The position numbers and the translations under genes are program-made. From Paenibacillus cisolokensis (lineage in GTDB: Bacteria > Bacillota > Bacilli > Paenibacillales > Paenibacillaceae): a stretch of 46,253 bases of DNA. The notes below the pieces were generated by a model. It had not been told where the DNA came from, did not search any database, and saw nothing but the letters and a program-made list of their open reading frames with translations. Positions 1 through 9,302 of the stretch are shown piece after piece. Position 1 is the stretch's first letter, and each line of letters begins with the position of its first letter. Location: assembly GCF_018403665.1 (NCBI RefSeq), contig NZ_BOVJ01000057.1, positions 1 through 46,253 of the forward strand, in the 5' to 3' direction.

Positions 1-72
1 TTACACGCCGTTTGGAGGCCTAAAATACTGTATTATCGCAGGAATTTGAACATTTGGGCTGTCAATAGCAGG

Positions 73-92
73 AAAAACTGCACTTTTGCAGT
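73..92 (-). terminator. Possible terminator of the glycosidase operon
   Basis: On the minus strand a 6-bp stem (ACTGCA/TGCAGT) with a 4-nt loop is followed by five T residues, about 115 nt past the GH32 stop codon. The stem is short and weak. Nearby text (around 10-50) holds related words such as tactgtattat and gcaggaa, so this may instead be a degenerate intergenic repeat. Nothing else is seen in bases 1-207. Confidence 0.35.
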
Positions 93-207
93 ATTGGTTT
101 TGAACCGGGAAAACTTTTCGAATACCCCTCGCACACCAAGCTGATAAATGAGCCATGAATATGTGAGACAGTCCCATTTTCGAATCCGTTGACAGAAGAA
201 AGCGTCC

Positions 208-1605
208 CTACTCGGTACGGATTTCCGCCGCCTTCATCTCCCATATTTTCATACTGGAGACGACCGCTTCGCCGCTCGAACGCAGCTCAATGCCGTTGCT
301 GTCTTCCAAGGAAGGATACACCCTCGCCGTGAGGCAAGTTTCGTCATCCGCAAACACTTCGATGATCGACCGGTCCGCGAAAATCCGCAGTCTCAGCAGC
401 CCGGCGCCGCCCGCAGGCGGCAAGTCCCCCTTGATCGGAGATTTATGGACGTTCGGGAACAAGCTCGAATTCGAACGATCGATGACGATCGAATTCGTCG
501 CCAAATCCAGGCGCACATCGGTACGTTCCCGGCCGCACGGCGAAGCGAAAACGGAAACGGTCAGCTCGCCGGTCTTCAAGGTCCGTCTGTCGATTTCCAG
601 CGAGCATTCGAAGGACGTCGAACGAACCCCCGTATTCATCGGAACTGGCCCGACGCGCACATCCGCAAAGCTTCGCTCCTCGCCCCGCAGCGTCTCCAGC
701 TCGGGAACCGGCGACATCGCGAGCGCGCCGCTTGGCTTCAGATCGACAAGACGCGGCAGCGCCAGCGCCCCCGACCAGTCCAGGCTTGCCGGGAAGTCCT
801 TGCCTCTTCCTTCGGGCACCCATCCGAGCAGCACGTGCCGCCCCTTCTCGTCGACGAAGCCGGTCGAGGCGTAGAAGCCTTCCCAGCCGCTGTAGTCAAC
901 GGTGCCGTGCCGCAGAACGTCCGTCAATCTGTCCCCCTCGATCGTGCCGGAGACATAGCGAACCGGCCCGCTCGGGGAGTAGAACAGAACGGCTTTATCG
1001 CCGAAGCGGAACAGGTGCGGACACTCCCAGATCCATTCGTCGCCGCGATGGAAAATCCCTTTGAAACTCCACTGTTCCAAATCGTCGGATCGATAAATCA
1101 TGCCGCAGCCTTTGCCGTCGACTCTCCCTCCGAGCAGCATGCGCCATCCGTCTTGCTCTTTCCAGACGTAAGGGTCTCTCCATTCCGTTATCTGCAGCTC
1201 CCCGTGCAGCTCGGCGGTCAACACGGGATTGATGTCCGGCTTGCGCCAGGTGCGCAGATCGTTCCCTTTGGCCATCCACTGCTGGGCTCCGCTCGTCGCG
1301 TTCCGTTCTCCTTCGCCGATGCTCGTATAAAACAACGTCACCTCGCCGCCGTTTACGACCGAGCAACCCGAGTAGCAATGGCGCTCCCCGAGCTCGCGGG
1401 AAGGGGCAAGCGCGACCGGCAGATGCGTCCAGTTCACCAGATCGCGGCTTTTGGCGTGTCCCCAGTGAATATCGCCCCATTCCGTAGCCGAAGGATTATG
1501 CTGGTAGAACAAATGATATTCGCCGCCTGATTGAAAGGGGCCGTTCGGATCGTTCATCCAGTTGCGCGGCGGCGTAAAGTGATACCTCGGTCTGTAGCGA
1601 TCCAT
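208..1605 (-). CDS. Glycoside hydrolase family 32 (beta-fructosidase-like)
   Basis: A 465-residue protein without signal peptide, so probably cytoplasmic. It shows the three GH32 hallmarks in order: WMNDPNG with the nucleophile Asp at residue 19, an RDP motif (WRDPYVW, transition-state stabiliser) near 145, and an EC motif (WECPHLF, acid/base Glu) near 195. The C-terminal third fits the GH32 beta-sandwich. Known members release fructose from sucrose, sucrose-6-phosphate, levan or inulin; the substrate here cannot be told. It is the last gene of the operon and starts 10 nt after the preceding BNR enzyme gene. A fructosidase beside GH43, GH2 and BNR enzymes is unusual; GH32 and GH43 share the five-bladed propeller fold, so a non-fructan specificity is possible. 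The family call is firm, the substrate is not. Confidence 0.9.
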   Translation of the reverse strand: MDRYRPRYHFTPPRNWMNDPNGPFQSGGEYHLFYQHNPSATEWGDIHWGHAKSRDLVNWTHLPVALAPSRELGERHCYSGCSVVNGGEVTLFYTSIGEGERNATSGAQQWMAKGNDLRTWRKPDINPVLTAELHGELQITEWRDPYVWKEQDGWRMLLGGRVDGKGCGMIYRSDDLEQWSFKGIFHRGDEWIWECPHLFRFGDKAVLFYSPSGPVRYVSGTIEGDRLTDVLRHGTVDYSGWEGFYASTGFVDEKGRHVLLGWVPEGRGKDFPASLDWSGALALPRLVDLKPSGALAMSPVPELETLRGEERSFADVRVGPVPMNTGVRSTSFECSLEIDRRTLKTGELTVSVFASPCGRERTDVRLDLATNSIVIDRSNSSLFPNVHKSPIKGDLPPAGGAGLLRLRIFADRSIIEVFADDETCLTARVYPSLEDSNGIELRSSGEAVVSSMKIWEMKAAEIRTE

Positions 1606-1615
1606 CTGATCACTC

Positions 1616-3211
1616 CTAGTTTGTTCTGATCCATTCGACGTTGTCGATGTCCGCCCATTGACTCGGATGGCTCATCGAGGCATAAAAACCAATTGTCGCT
1701 TGCCCGTTCGTCACGTTGATTCCCGTAATGGAGATTTGCGTCCATGTCGTCGTCACGGGAAAATTGACGGTTTGCGCGCTTCCGCCGTAGTCCTTGACCT
1801 CCATATACGCGGCGTTCTGACCGCCGCTGCTGCGCAAATAGGCTCTCATCATATATACGCCGTTGTCCAGTCCGGTAATCGTCTGTCCGACGTAGGCGGT
1901 TGCGGGGCCGCTCGTTCCCGAAAGGCCCACGAAATAATCGCCGCCGCCGGGCGCCCTCGCGATGCCGTCATTCAATCCGTGAATGAGAATCCGATTCGGA
2001 TAATCGTCCCCGTACGTCGTCCAGCCGTTGACGCTCGCCGTTTCGAACCCCCAGTTATTCGCGAGATTCACATGGAATGGCGTAACGGCGTTGCCGAAAC
2101 GAAGGACGATGCGGCTGGACGGAAAATCCGCGCTCGTCGCGGCCACCACCTGGGTCGAATCGATCGCCATAAGCGCGTTCCAGTTGGCGCTCGTCGTATC
2201 GGATACCGGATAGGGGTTGAATTTGTAGCCCCAGGTCGCGCCGTTATCCGCGCTGATCATCGTTCGCATCGAAGAATAGGCGTCGCCGGTATTCGGGCTG
2301 TCCTCGTCCGTCTGGAACGAAGCCATCAGCCTTCCGTCGCCCAATTGGACGACGAATGGCGCACCGGCTTTTTTGCCCGGCCGCGTCGGAATATACAGGG
2401 TTTGCCTCGGGCCCGACCAGTTGTAGCCGTCGTTCGAAATCTTGTAGCGAATGACGAACGGGTATCCGCTTTGGTCGGACGCTTCAAAAACGAGAATGTA
2501 ACGTCCGTCGCTCATGCGGGTCCACACCGGCATGCCGTCACGCGACCCGGCCGAGACGCCGTCGCTGACCAAAGAAGCGGAGCTCCATCCGGAGCCGTTC
2601 CACGTTTTCATGTACAAATTTTGTTTGCCGCTCGAACCGGCGACGTTCGGGCTGTCGTTGGCGTACATGACGGTGATCGTGTTCCCGATCATGCCCAGAT
2701 GGGGCTCCCATACCCCCTGAAACGAGTTCGCCGTTTCGGCCGCGATTTGCCCGTTCGCCAGGTCGCTCCACGTGCTTCCGCCGTCCGTGCTGACGCGCAC
2801 TTTAAGATAAGTATAATACGTGCCGCCGGACTTTACGACATCGCGGTACGCGAGCCAAATATGCCCGTTCGCCAGCTGGATCATTTGACCGTTGGCGCAG
2901 TCGCCGGACGGATTCGAAGCCGCGTCGACCGGCGAGCTCCAGGTTTGTCCGCCGTCCGTGCTGCGGATGACCTTCACCTTGACACGTCCGCCGCCCTCGT
3001 TCGAGTCGAACGACAACAACCAATCGCCGTTGTTCAGCTTCAGAAGCCTCGGGTACCACACGCCCCCGGAAGAAGGCGCGTAAGCCGTGATCGAATCGGT
3101 CGGCCAAGCCATACCCGTGGTCGAAGCGGCAGCGAAACCCGCGGGAAGCATTCCCGCGATCAAGGCGACAAGCAACAGAATGCGCGTGACGGATTGAACG
3201 CTTTTCCCCAT
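1616..3211 (-). CDS. Secreted BNR/sialidase-fold glycosidase with C-terminal carbohydrate-binding domain
   Basis: A 531-residue protein with a clear Sec signal peptide (hydrophobic 8-24, AAA-type site near 28). Residues about 35-370 carry repeated Asp-boxes (STDGGQTWSSP, STDGGSTWSDL, SADNGATWGYK), the mark of sialidase-type six-bladed propellers. Residues about 380-531 (from NNWGFETASVNGW) look like a jelly-roll carbohydrate-binding module of the CBM4/9 kind. Annotation pipelines usually call such proteins exo-alpha-sialidase, but the arginine triad of true sialidases cannot be confirmed by eye; GH93 exo-arabinanases share this fold and would suit a GH43 partner. It lies 72 nt downstream of the GH2 gene and just before GH32. 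It probably acts outside the cell on a polymer or oligosaccharide. Exact activity is unknown. Confidence 0.75.
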   Translation of the reverse strand: MGKSVQSVTRILLLVALIAGMLPAGFAAASTTGMAWPTDSITAYAPSSGGVWYPRLLKLNNGDWLLSFDSNEGGGRVKVKVIRSTDGGQTWSSPVDAASNPSGDCANGQMIQLANGHIWLAYRDVVKSGGTYYTYLKVRVSTDGGSTWSDLANGQIAAETANSFQGVWEPHLGMIGNTITVMYANDSPNVAGSSGKQNLYMKTWNGSGWSSASLVSDGVSAGSRDGMPVWTRMSDGRYILVFEASDQSGYPFVIRYKISNDGYNWSGPRQTLYIPTRPGKKAGAPFVVQLGDGRLMASFQTDEDSPNTGDAYSSMRTMISADNGATWGYKFNPYPVSDTTSANWNALMAIDSTQVVAATSADFPSSRIVLRFGNAVTPFHVNLANNWGFETASVNGWTTYGDDYPNRILIHGLNDGIARAPGGGDYFVGLSGTSGPATAYVGQTITGLDNGVYMMRAYLRSSGGQNAAYMEVKDYGGSAQTVNFPVTTTWTQISITGINVTNGQATIGFYASMSHPSQWADIDNVEWIRTN

Positions 3212-3237
3212 CCTTTTCCCCTCTCCCCTGCTTATAT

Positions 3238-3267
3238 GGAAGCCGACCTTCCGGGAGACCGGCTTCC
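3238..3267 (-). other. Intercistronic hairpin between GH2 and BNR genes
   Basis: GGAAGCCG and CCGGCTTCC arms face each other across about 13 nt in the 72-nt gap between the GH2 stop and the BNR start. On the minus strand no T-run follows, so an mRNA-stability or partial attenuation role is more likely than full termination. Confidence 0.4.
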
Positions 3268-3283
3268 GGTTTTCCGAACGGCT

Positions 3284-5047
3284 TTACCCCAAATTGATGT
3301 CCCGGATTTTCTCCGGCGGCACCTTCGGTTTTCGGTCTTCCGTCAGCAGCCCGTTCACCTCTTGCTGCACGTCGGTCAATTGGGTATAACAGTAGCCTAC
3401 AATATAGTCCGTTTCCTTGATCGCCTCGTGGATGCCGCGAAAACGCGCGAGATACTCCTCTTCCGAAGCGACCTGGTTGCCATAACCCCAGCCTTTGTCC
3501 GACCGGAAGGCGATGCCGCCGAATTCGCTGACGATGATCGGCTGCCCGGCGTACGAATAACCTTTTGCGAAAGCGTACTTCCATCTGTTGAACGCTTTTT
3601 CGTTATTTACGATTTCGTCTTTGTTCGCGTAGTTTCGAAGGAACTCTTCCTTCGTCTCGACATAATCATGCAAGGTCAAAATGTCGGAAACGGTATGCTC
3701 CCACCCGTCGTTCGCGATGACCGGACGGTTCGGATCGAATGCCTTGGTCAAATGGTACACCGCTTCCGTCAGCTTCTGCTGCCTACGGTCGTACAGGATG
3801 TTCATGACGCCCCACGACTCGTTGAACGGGACCCATGTGATGATGCATGGATGGTTGTACTGCTGCCGGACGACTTCCATCCACTCCGACGTGAACTTCT
3901 GGATCGCGTTGTCGTTGAACTCGAACGTCGCGGCCATCTCCGACCAGACGAGCACCCCTTTGACGTCGCACCAGTACAGGAAGCGCGCGTCCTCTACCTT
4001 CATATGCTTGCGGACCCCGTTATAGCCCATCTCCAGCAGCTTGTCGATGTCTTCGATGATGGCCGCGTCCGACGGAGGCGTCAGATGGCTGTCCGGCCAG
4101 TAGCCTTGGTCGAGTACGAGCCGCTGGTAGATCGGCACGTTGTTCAGCAGCACTTTGCCTTTTTCGATCGAAATTTTCCGCATCCCGAAGTAAGAGTACA
4201 CGCGGTCGACCTCTTCGTCGCCGTGATAAAGAACGAACTCCACATCGTATAAATTCGGGTGGGCCGGCGACCAGAGACAATGCTTCCAGGGGCCGTTCAT
4301 CTCGTGTACGAGATCGACGTCGAGTTGAAGCCACTGCCGGTCGATCGCGAGGCTCGCTTGCTTGACCTGGCGGCCCTTCAGCGTAATGAGCGTCTCGAGC
4401 CGATATCTTCCGCCTGCATGCTCGCCTCCATTGACCTGATATTCGAAACGGACGGATTGAGCGTCGACGTCCGGCGTAATTTTCACGGAATCGATGTGGA
4501 CCGGCGAGACGAATTCCAGCCATACCGATTGCCAAATGCCGGTCGTCTGCACGTAAAAACATTCGAAGTTGTCCGGCACCCATCTTTGCTTCCCGCGCGG
4601 CTGCGTCGCATCCGTGCTGTCCTCGGCCTTCACCGTCAGCTCGTTGGTGCCGCCGAACGTCACGTACGGCGTAATGTCGAACGAGAACGCCGTATAGCCT
4701 CCGTCGTGGCGTCCGACATAACTGCCATTGATCCACACCTTCGCGGTATAGTCTACCGCCTGGAAATGGAGCAGAACGCGTTTGCCTTCCTCGGCGGCCG
4801 GCACGACGAACGAACGATTGTACCAGACGCTTCGATGATGGGCTTCCTCCCCGATGCCGCTCGCCTTCGTCTCGTAGGTGAACGGTACGACGATCTTCCG
4901 GTCGCCGCCGAAATTGTACGGCCACCCATCCGCCTCCCCCCGATCATTATCGTCGAAGCCGAAGCGCCATTCCCCGTTCAAGTCAACCCACCGCTCCCGC
5001 ACGAATTGGGGCCTCGGGTAGCCGGGGATATACATCTTTGTTGTCAT
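3284..5047 (-). CDS. Glycoside hydrolase family 2 (beta-galactosidase/beta-glucuronidase-like)
   Basis: A 587-residue protein without signal peptide, hence likely cytoplasmic. It has the GH2 order: N-terminal sugar-binding jelly roll (about 15-175, including WINGSYVGRHDGGY), immunoglobulin-like domain (about 180-285), and TIM barrel (about 290-585). The acid/base Glu lies in WVPFNESWG (near residue 410) and the nucleophile Glu in IIVSEFGG (near 510). At under 600 residues it is the short type without the extra domains of LacZ. Compact GH2 proteins of this kind act as beta-galactosidases, beta-glucuronidases, beta-mannosidases or alpha-L-arabinopyranosidases; the residues seen do not decide which. 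It starts 33 nt after the GH43 gene and should hydrolyse oligosaccharides imported by the ABC transporter upstream. Confidence 0.88.
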   Translation of the reverse strand: MTTKMYIPGYPRPQFVRERWVDLNGEWRFGFDDNDRGEADGWPYNFGGDRKIVVPFTYETKASGIGEEAHHRSVWYNRSFVVPAAEEGKRVLLHFQAVDYTAKVWINGSYVGRHDGGYTAFSFDITPYVTFGGTNELTVKAEDSTDATQPRGKQRWVPDNFECFYVQTTGIWQSVWLEFVSPVHIDSVKITPDVDAQSVRFEYQVNGGEHAGGRYRLETLITLKGRQVKQASLAIDRQWLQLDVDLVHEMNGPWKHCLWSPAHPNLYDVEFVLYHGDEEVDRVYSYFGMRKISIEKGKVLLNNVPIYQRLVLDQGYWPDSHLTPPSDAAIIEDIDKLLEMGYNGVRKHMKVEDARFLYWCDVKGVLVWSEMAATFEFNDNAIQKFTSEWMEVVRQQYNHPCIITWVPFNESWGVMNILYDRRQQKLTEAVYHLTKAFDPNRPVIANDGWEHTVSDILTLHDYVETKEEFLRNYANKDEIVNNEKAFNRWKYAFAKGYSYAGQPIIVSEFGGIAFRSDKGWGYGNQVASEEEYLARFRGIHEAIKETDYIVGYCYTQLTDVQQEVNGLLTEDRKPKVPPEKIRDINLG

Positions 5048-5079
5048 CTTTTTTCTCCCGCTCCTCTTGTCTTCACTTT

Positions 5080-7455
5080 CTATTTAAAAGACGCAATCGT
5101 TAACGGCGAAACCGTCCAAGCTTCCGATAAGCCGCGCTTTCCGACACGGCCGTGAAGAAAGGCGTTCGGATCCGTCCACGTGAGGATCGGCTCCTCGCCG
5201 CCGTCCGCGAACACCGACAGCGCCGCGCCGCGAAGCTTCGCAACGACGCGCTTCGTCTCGCCAGGGGCGATCGCAAGCAAGCCCGACTCGACTTCTTCCA
5301 CGTTTTCGTAGCTCACCCGGTACAGAACGACCCTGCCGTTGCGGAACGTCAATTGATAGCCCATGAACGAATCCGCCACCTGGTCCGGAAATTCCGACTC
5401 GTTCGTCGTGCGCAGCAGCACGCTCGTCTCGTCGATCGTCTCTTCGTTCAGAGTCAAGTCGAACGAGACGTCATAATCCGTCCAGCCGGCATCGCCGCCG
5501 AACCGCTTGTCGGTGCCGATTTCCGACGGTTCGACGATCGCGTTGTCCGGCACGGCGGCCGCTTCGGCCGCTTCGACGTAACGAAGAGCTACTTCCCCGC
5601 TGCCGCCGGCGAGCCGCACGGTAATCCGCCGGGTTCCCGTCTCCAACTCGAACAAGCCGAGGGATACTTTGGTCCACTCCCCGTCGTCCGCGAATAAGGA
5701 AGGCTCCAGCTTGCGCTTTATCGTCTTCCCTCCCGCTTCGATCGCAAGCAGAGAGCCCGCGGAAGCGTTCGAGACGGAAGCCGACAGCAAGTAATCGCCG
5801 GAACGCGCGACGTGAACCGGGAACGAGACTCCGTCCCCTTTGCGCGCAAGCACGAGCGCATCGCTGCCGTCCGGCGTTATGCCGGAACGTTCTTCCGGTC
5901 TGCCGATCGGCGTCCCGTGCACGGCTTCCATCGAGCCGGGGACGGGCTTGATTGCCTTGCGGTCGCTGCTGCCCCCCGCTTCGTTCGAGAAAGCCGTATA
6001 GCGCAGCCGCGGATTCGCCCCTTCGTTCCACGCGTAACCGATTTTTCCGCCGCGCGCCTGAAGTCCCTTCCGCTCGATTCGCAGCAATCCGTCCCAATAC
6101 AGCTTGACGGAATCGCCGTCCGATTCGGCCCGAACCGTATGCAGCTTCGTCAAATCCATGCCGTCCGGCAGCGGTCCGCTCGCCTCGATCTTCTCGATGC
6201 CGTCTTCGACTTCGACCAACGACAGCGTCATACTCGCTTCGTCCAGCCGCGCCGCGCGATAGTCGCCTTCGTTCTCGTAGGCGAATATCATATCGAGCGT
6301 AGCCTCTTCCCGCGCGCCGTCGCCCGCTTCCTCGCGGAGCACAAAATTAAATTCCGCCGTATGGCGTTCTTCCGCAGCAGATCGGGACAGCCAGCCCCGG
6401 CCGTCGCCGACTTGCTCCCACTTGTCCGCAGGCGGCGCGTATTCGGGAATGTCGGCGAAAGCCGGCGGCGCGGGCGCTTGCACGGGCGTTCCGTGCGTCG
6501 GTCCGAGCACGCTCAGCTTGTCGCCGTTGAACGCCAGCCGGTCGATGTTCAGCCGGCGAACGGGAGGGCCTTCCGCCGACCTTCCGACCAAGTCGTGATA
6601 GATCAAGTAATAAGAGTCCATATCCGGTCCCATGACCGTCGAGCTGTGGCCGAGTCCGCTAAAGCCGTCGGCGGTCGAGATCAGCAGCGGATTGTTCTCC
6701 GGAATCGCGTACACGCCGTCCGGCGCTTCGCGGCTCACCCCATAGTTCACGCGGTAGCCTCTGCTGAAGACGTGATTGCCCGTATACGTGATGAAGTAAC
6801 GTCCGTTCCGCTTGACGATCATCGAGCCTTCTGTCCAATGGCCGAGCGACGTGTTCAGCTTCTTCCCCGGTTCGATCGTGAACGGATCGGTCATCGGGGC
6901 AGCCATAATGCCGCCCGATTCCGCGTGGGTGAACAGCCACTTCCCGTCGTCGTCGATGAACACCGAGCCATCGATCGTCAAGCCCAGGTTTTCCGTCTTG
7001 ACGACGAACGGCCCCGTCGGCTTGTCGCTTTGCAGGACGTAATGCCCTTTGCCCGCGGGAGACGTGTACATGTAGAACGAGCCGTTCCAATAGACGACCT
7101 CGGGCGCGTAAGCTCCTTCGGTCAGCGGCTCTTCCGTCACCAGGCCCTCGTAGCGCCAGGTGACGAGATCGTCCGAGCTCCAGGCTTTGACGCCGACGCG
7201 CCAGTCCTTCGTGCTGCAATACAAATAATACTTGCCGTCGTGCCGAAGCACGAACGGATCTCCGATGCCGTAATCCTCCCATTCCTGCTCCAAGACGAGC
7301 GGATTTTGCATCGTCTGTCCGATGGCGATCGTCATATTGTCCGCTCCTTCTTTCTTCGCGGGCCCCCACAGGGCGGCGGCTGCGGTGATGATGACCGCGA
7401 GCGCGCCGGCCGAGAGCAAGATCCCGATGCTTGTGCGCCTGTTCATTCGGTTCAT
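5080..7455 (-). CDS. Glycoside hydrolase family 43 with C-terminal beta-sandwich domains
   Basis: A 791-residue protein with an N-terminal hydrophobic segment (about 8-30) that is a signal peptide or membrane anchor. The five-bladed GH43 propeller spans about 50-340. The base Asp is in GDPFVLRHDGKYYLYCST, the pKa-modulating Asp in TIDGSVF, and the acid Glu in WTEGSMIVKRNGRYF. Residues about 350-500 form a beta-sandwich as in GH43 enzymes with a second domain; about 530-640 resembles a CBM6-like module, and about 650-791 a LamG/keto-disaccharide-hydrolase-like sandwich. Known GH43 activities are arabinofuranosidase, xylosidase, arabinanase and galactosidase. Its ATG overlaps the stop of the permease gene before it (ATGA at 7452-7455), showing translational coupling to the importer. 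The multi-domain form suggests work on a polymer at the cell surface. Confidence 0.88.
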   Translation of the reverse strand: MNRMNRRTSIGILLSAGALAVIITAAAALWGPAKKEGADNMTIAIGQTMQNPLVLEQEWEDYGIGDPFVLRHDGKYYLYCSTKDWRVGVKAWSSDDLVTWRYEGLVTEEPLTEGAYAPEVVYWNGSFYMYTSPAGKGHYVLQSDKPTGPFVVKTENLGLTIDGSVFIDDDGKWLFTHAESGGIMAAPMTDPFTIEPGKKLNTSLGHWTEGSMIVKRNGRYFITYTGNHVFSRGYRVNYGVSREAPDGVYAIPENNPLLISTADGFSGLGHSSTVMGPDMDSYYLIYHDLVGRSAEGPPVRRLNIDRLAFNGDKLSVLGPTHGTPVQAPAPPAFADIPEYAPPADKWEQVGDGRGWLSRSAAEERHTAEFNFVLREEAGDGAREEATLDMIFAYENEGDYRAARLDEASMTLSLVEVEDGIEKIEASGPLPDGMDLTKLHTVRAESDGDSVKLYWDGLLRIERKGLQARGGKIGYAWNEGANPRLRYTAFSNEAGGSSDRKAIKPVPGSMEAVHGTPIGRPEERSGITPDGSDALVLARKGDGVSFPVHVARSGDYLLSASVSNASAGSLLAIEAGGKTIKRKLEPSLFADDGEWTKVSLGLFELETGTRRITVRLAGGSGEVALRYVEAAEAAAVPDNAIVEPSEIGTDKRFGGDAGWTDYDVSFDLTLNEETIDETSVLLRTTNESEFPDQVADSFMGYQLTFRNGRVVLYRVSYENVEEVESGLLAIAPGETKRVVAKLRGAALSVFADGGEEPILTWTDPNAFLHGRVGKRGLSEAWTVSPLTIASFK

Positions 7456-8291
7456 CCTTTAATGCCGCTGATGGCCATCGATTCGATGAAGTACCGTTGG
7501 GCGAAGAAAAAGACGATAAGAACCGGAAGCAGCGCAATCAAAGATGCCGCCATCATCGACGGGTAATTGGAAGTCGAAATGTAGTTGGATTGCATGCTCG
7601 CGATCAGCACCTGGATCGTTTGCTTTTCCGGCGTGTGCAGGTAGATGAGCGGCCCGAGGAAATCGTTCCAGATGCCCATGAAGCCGAGCGCCGCCTGCGC
7701 CGCGATTGCAGGCTTCGCGATCGGAAGCGCCACCGTGACGAAGGTGCGGAAGTAGCCCGCTCCGTCGATTTTCGCCGCGTCGATCAGATCGCTTGGAATG
7801 GAGCCCTGCATGAATTGGCGGAAAAAGAAAATGGTGACGATGTTTCCGAACAATCCGGGAACGATCAGAGGCAGCAGCGTGTCGACCCAGCCGAGCTCGG
7901 AGAAGCCGATGTACTGCGGGATCATGACGACGGAGTACGGGATCATCATCGTGCCGAGCAGCGACATGAAGATCGCATTTTTAAACGGGAATTCGAATTT
8001 GGAAAAGGCGTAGGCGGCCATCGCGGAGACGAACAGGCCGACCGACAGCACCGTGACGACGATAATGCCGCTGTTCATGAAGCCGTGCAACAACGGCGCT
8101 TTCGTCCAAACGTCGATATAGTTCGCCCAAGTCAGCGGATCGGGGATCCACTTCGGCGGAATATCGAATACGTGCTGCTGCAGCTTGAGCGAGGTGGATA
8201 CCGTCCAAGCCAGCGGCCCGAGCATGACGAACGAGCCGGCGATCAGCAGCGCGTAATTCAATACGTTCATGATCGTCCTTTCTCTTGCCAT
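7452..8291 (-). CDS. Carbohydrate ABC transporter permease, MalG/CUT1 type
   Basis: A 279-residue protein with six predicted membrane segments and the EAA loop in the form IDAAKIDGAGYFRTFVTVALPIAKP (about 175-200), where the importer ATPase docks. It ends in the typical MalG-like tail FIESMAISGIKG. The ATG at 8291 follows AGGAGC at a good distance. It pairs with the permease upstream and the binding protein at 9303-10717. No ATPase gene is in the operon; in Firmicutes such CUT1 systems commonly share a general ATPase of the MsmX type encoded elsewhere. Likely imports oligosaccharides released by the GH43 and BNR enzymes. Confidence 0.9.
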   Translation of the reverse strand: MARERTIMNVLNYALLIAGSFVMLGPLAWTVSTSLKLQQHVFDIPPKWIPDPLTWANYIDVWTKAPLLHGFMNSGIIVVTVLSVGLFVSAMAAYAFSKFEFPFKNAIFMSLLGTMMIPYSVVMIPQYIGFSELGWVDTLLPLIVPGLFGNIVTIFFFRQFMQGSIPSDLIDAAKIDGAGYFRTFVTVALPIAKPAIAAQAALGFMGIWNDFLGPLIYLHTPEKQTIQVLIASMQSNYISTSNYPSMMAASLIALLPVLIVFFFAQRYFIESMAISGIKG

Positions 8292-8306
8292 CCCTGCGGC
8301 TCCTCT

Positions 8307-9203
8307 CTAGTCCTGGTAGACCCACCGCCTGGAGAAGCGGAATTGGATCAGCGTGATGATAAAAATAATAACTCCAAGCACCCACGCCACGGCGCTGGCA
8401 TATCCCATGCTGAAATATTTGAACGCTTCCTGGAAAATGTAGAACACGATCGTCGCTCCGCTGTACTCGGGTCCGCCGTCCGTGGCCATTATGTACATTT
8501 GGCTGAACGATTGGAACGTGCCGATGACGCCCATGACGATTACGAAGAAGTGAATCGGCGTCAGCAGCGGAAGCACGATATGCCTGAACTGGTGCCATCG
8601 GTTGGCGCCGTCGACCTGCGCGGCCTCGTAGTAAACCGACGAGATGCCCTGCAAACCCGCCAAATAGAGCACCATCGTCCCCCCGATCCCGCTCCAAAGC
8701 CCCATCATAACAAAGGAAGGCTTCACCCAGTTCGGGTCGCCGAGCCAGTTCGGTCCCTGCACGCCGAAAATGGTCCAAATGAATTCGTTAATCAAGCCGT
8801 AATCGTAATTCAGCATCCACTGCCAAAGCAGCGATACCGCGATGATCGGACTGATGACCGGAATATAGTAAATCGTCCGGAACACGGAGATGCCCTTGAG
8901 CGGACGGTTCATCATAATGGCGAGCAGCAGCGAAATGACCATGCCGATCGGGATGCCGATGAGCAGATAGAACGTATTGTAGATCGACTTGTAAAATTTT
9001 TCGTCCTGAAGCATCTTTTTGAAGTTTTCCGTACCGACGAATGTTGCCGGCGTCAGCATATCCCAAGACGTAAAGCTCAGCCCGAGCGACGTCAGAAGAG
9101 GCGCAAGCCCGAAAATCAAAAAGCCGAGGACCGGAGGCGTGACGAACAACAGCGACCACGCGATCTCCTTGCGACGGTATCCCGTCGTTTTATTCCGTTT
9201 CAT
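8307..9203 (-). CDS. Carbohydrate ABC transporter permease, MalF/CUT1 type
   Basis: About 298 residues with six membrane segments and the EAA loop YYEAAQVDGANRWHQFRHIVLPLLTP near 205-230. A TTG lies 6 nt upstream, but the ATG at 9203 sits 8 nt behind GGGAGG and is preferred. The gene follows the binding protein gene after a 99-nt gap rich in short GC stems, a common layout that lets the binding protein be made in excess. First permease of the heterodimer with the product of 7452-8291. Confidence 0.9.
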   Translation of the reverse strand: MKRNKTTGYRRKEIAWSLLFVTPPVLGFLIFGLAPLLTSLGLSFTSWDMLTPATFVGTENFKKMLQDEKFYKSIYNTFYLLIGIPIGMVISLLLAIMMNRPLKGISVFRTIYYIPVISPIIAVSLLWQWMLNYDYGLINEFIWTIFGVQGPNWLGDPNWVKPSFVMMGLWSGIGGTMVLYLAGLQGISSVYYEAAQVDGANRWHQFRHIVLPLLTPIHFFVIVMGVIGTFQSFSQMYIMATDGGPEYSGATIVFYIFQEAFKYFSMGYASAVAWVLGVIIFIITLIQFRFSRRWVYQD

Positions 9204-9302
9204 CCGCAATTCCTCCCGGCCGCAAGCGGCGAAAAGGCAAAAGACGAATCGCGGTTGCCCGCCGCCTTTCGCCTTCCCGCCCGCGGGGCGTTTCCTAAGC
9301 GA

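Noticed and set aside
62..244. Small minus-strand open frame of 60 codons after GH32
   Set aside because: It overlaps the GH32 3' end and the weak terminator hairpin and has no domain or ribosome-binding site.
1658..4252. Very long plus-strand open frame (over 860 codons) opposite the BNR and GH2 genes
   Set aside because: It is antisense to two well-supported glycosidases, is rich in Arg, His and Val, has no recognisable motif or ribosome-binding site, and arises from the codon bias of a GC-rich genome.
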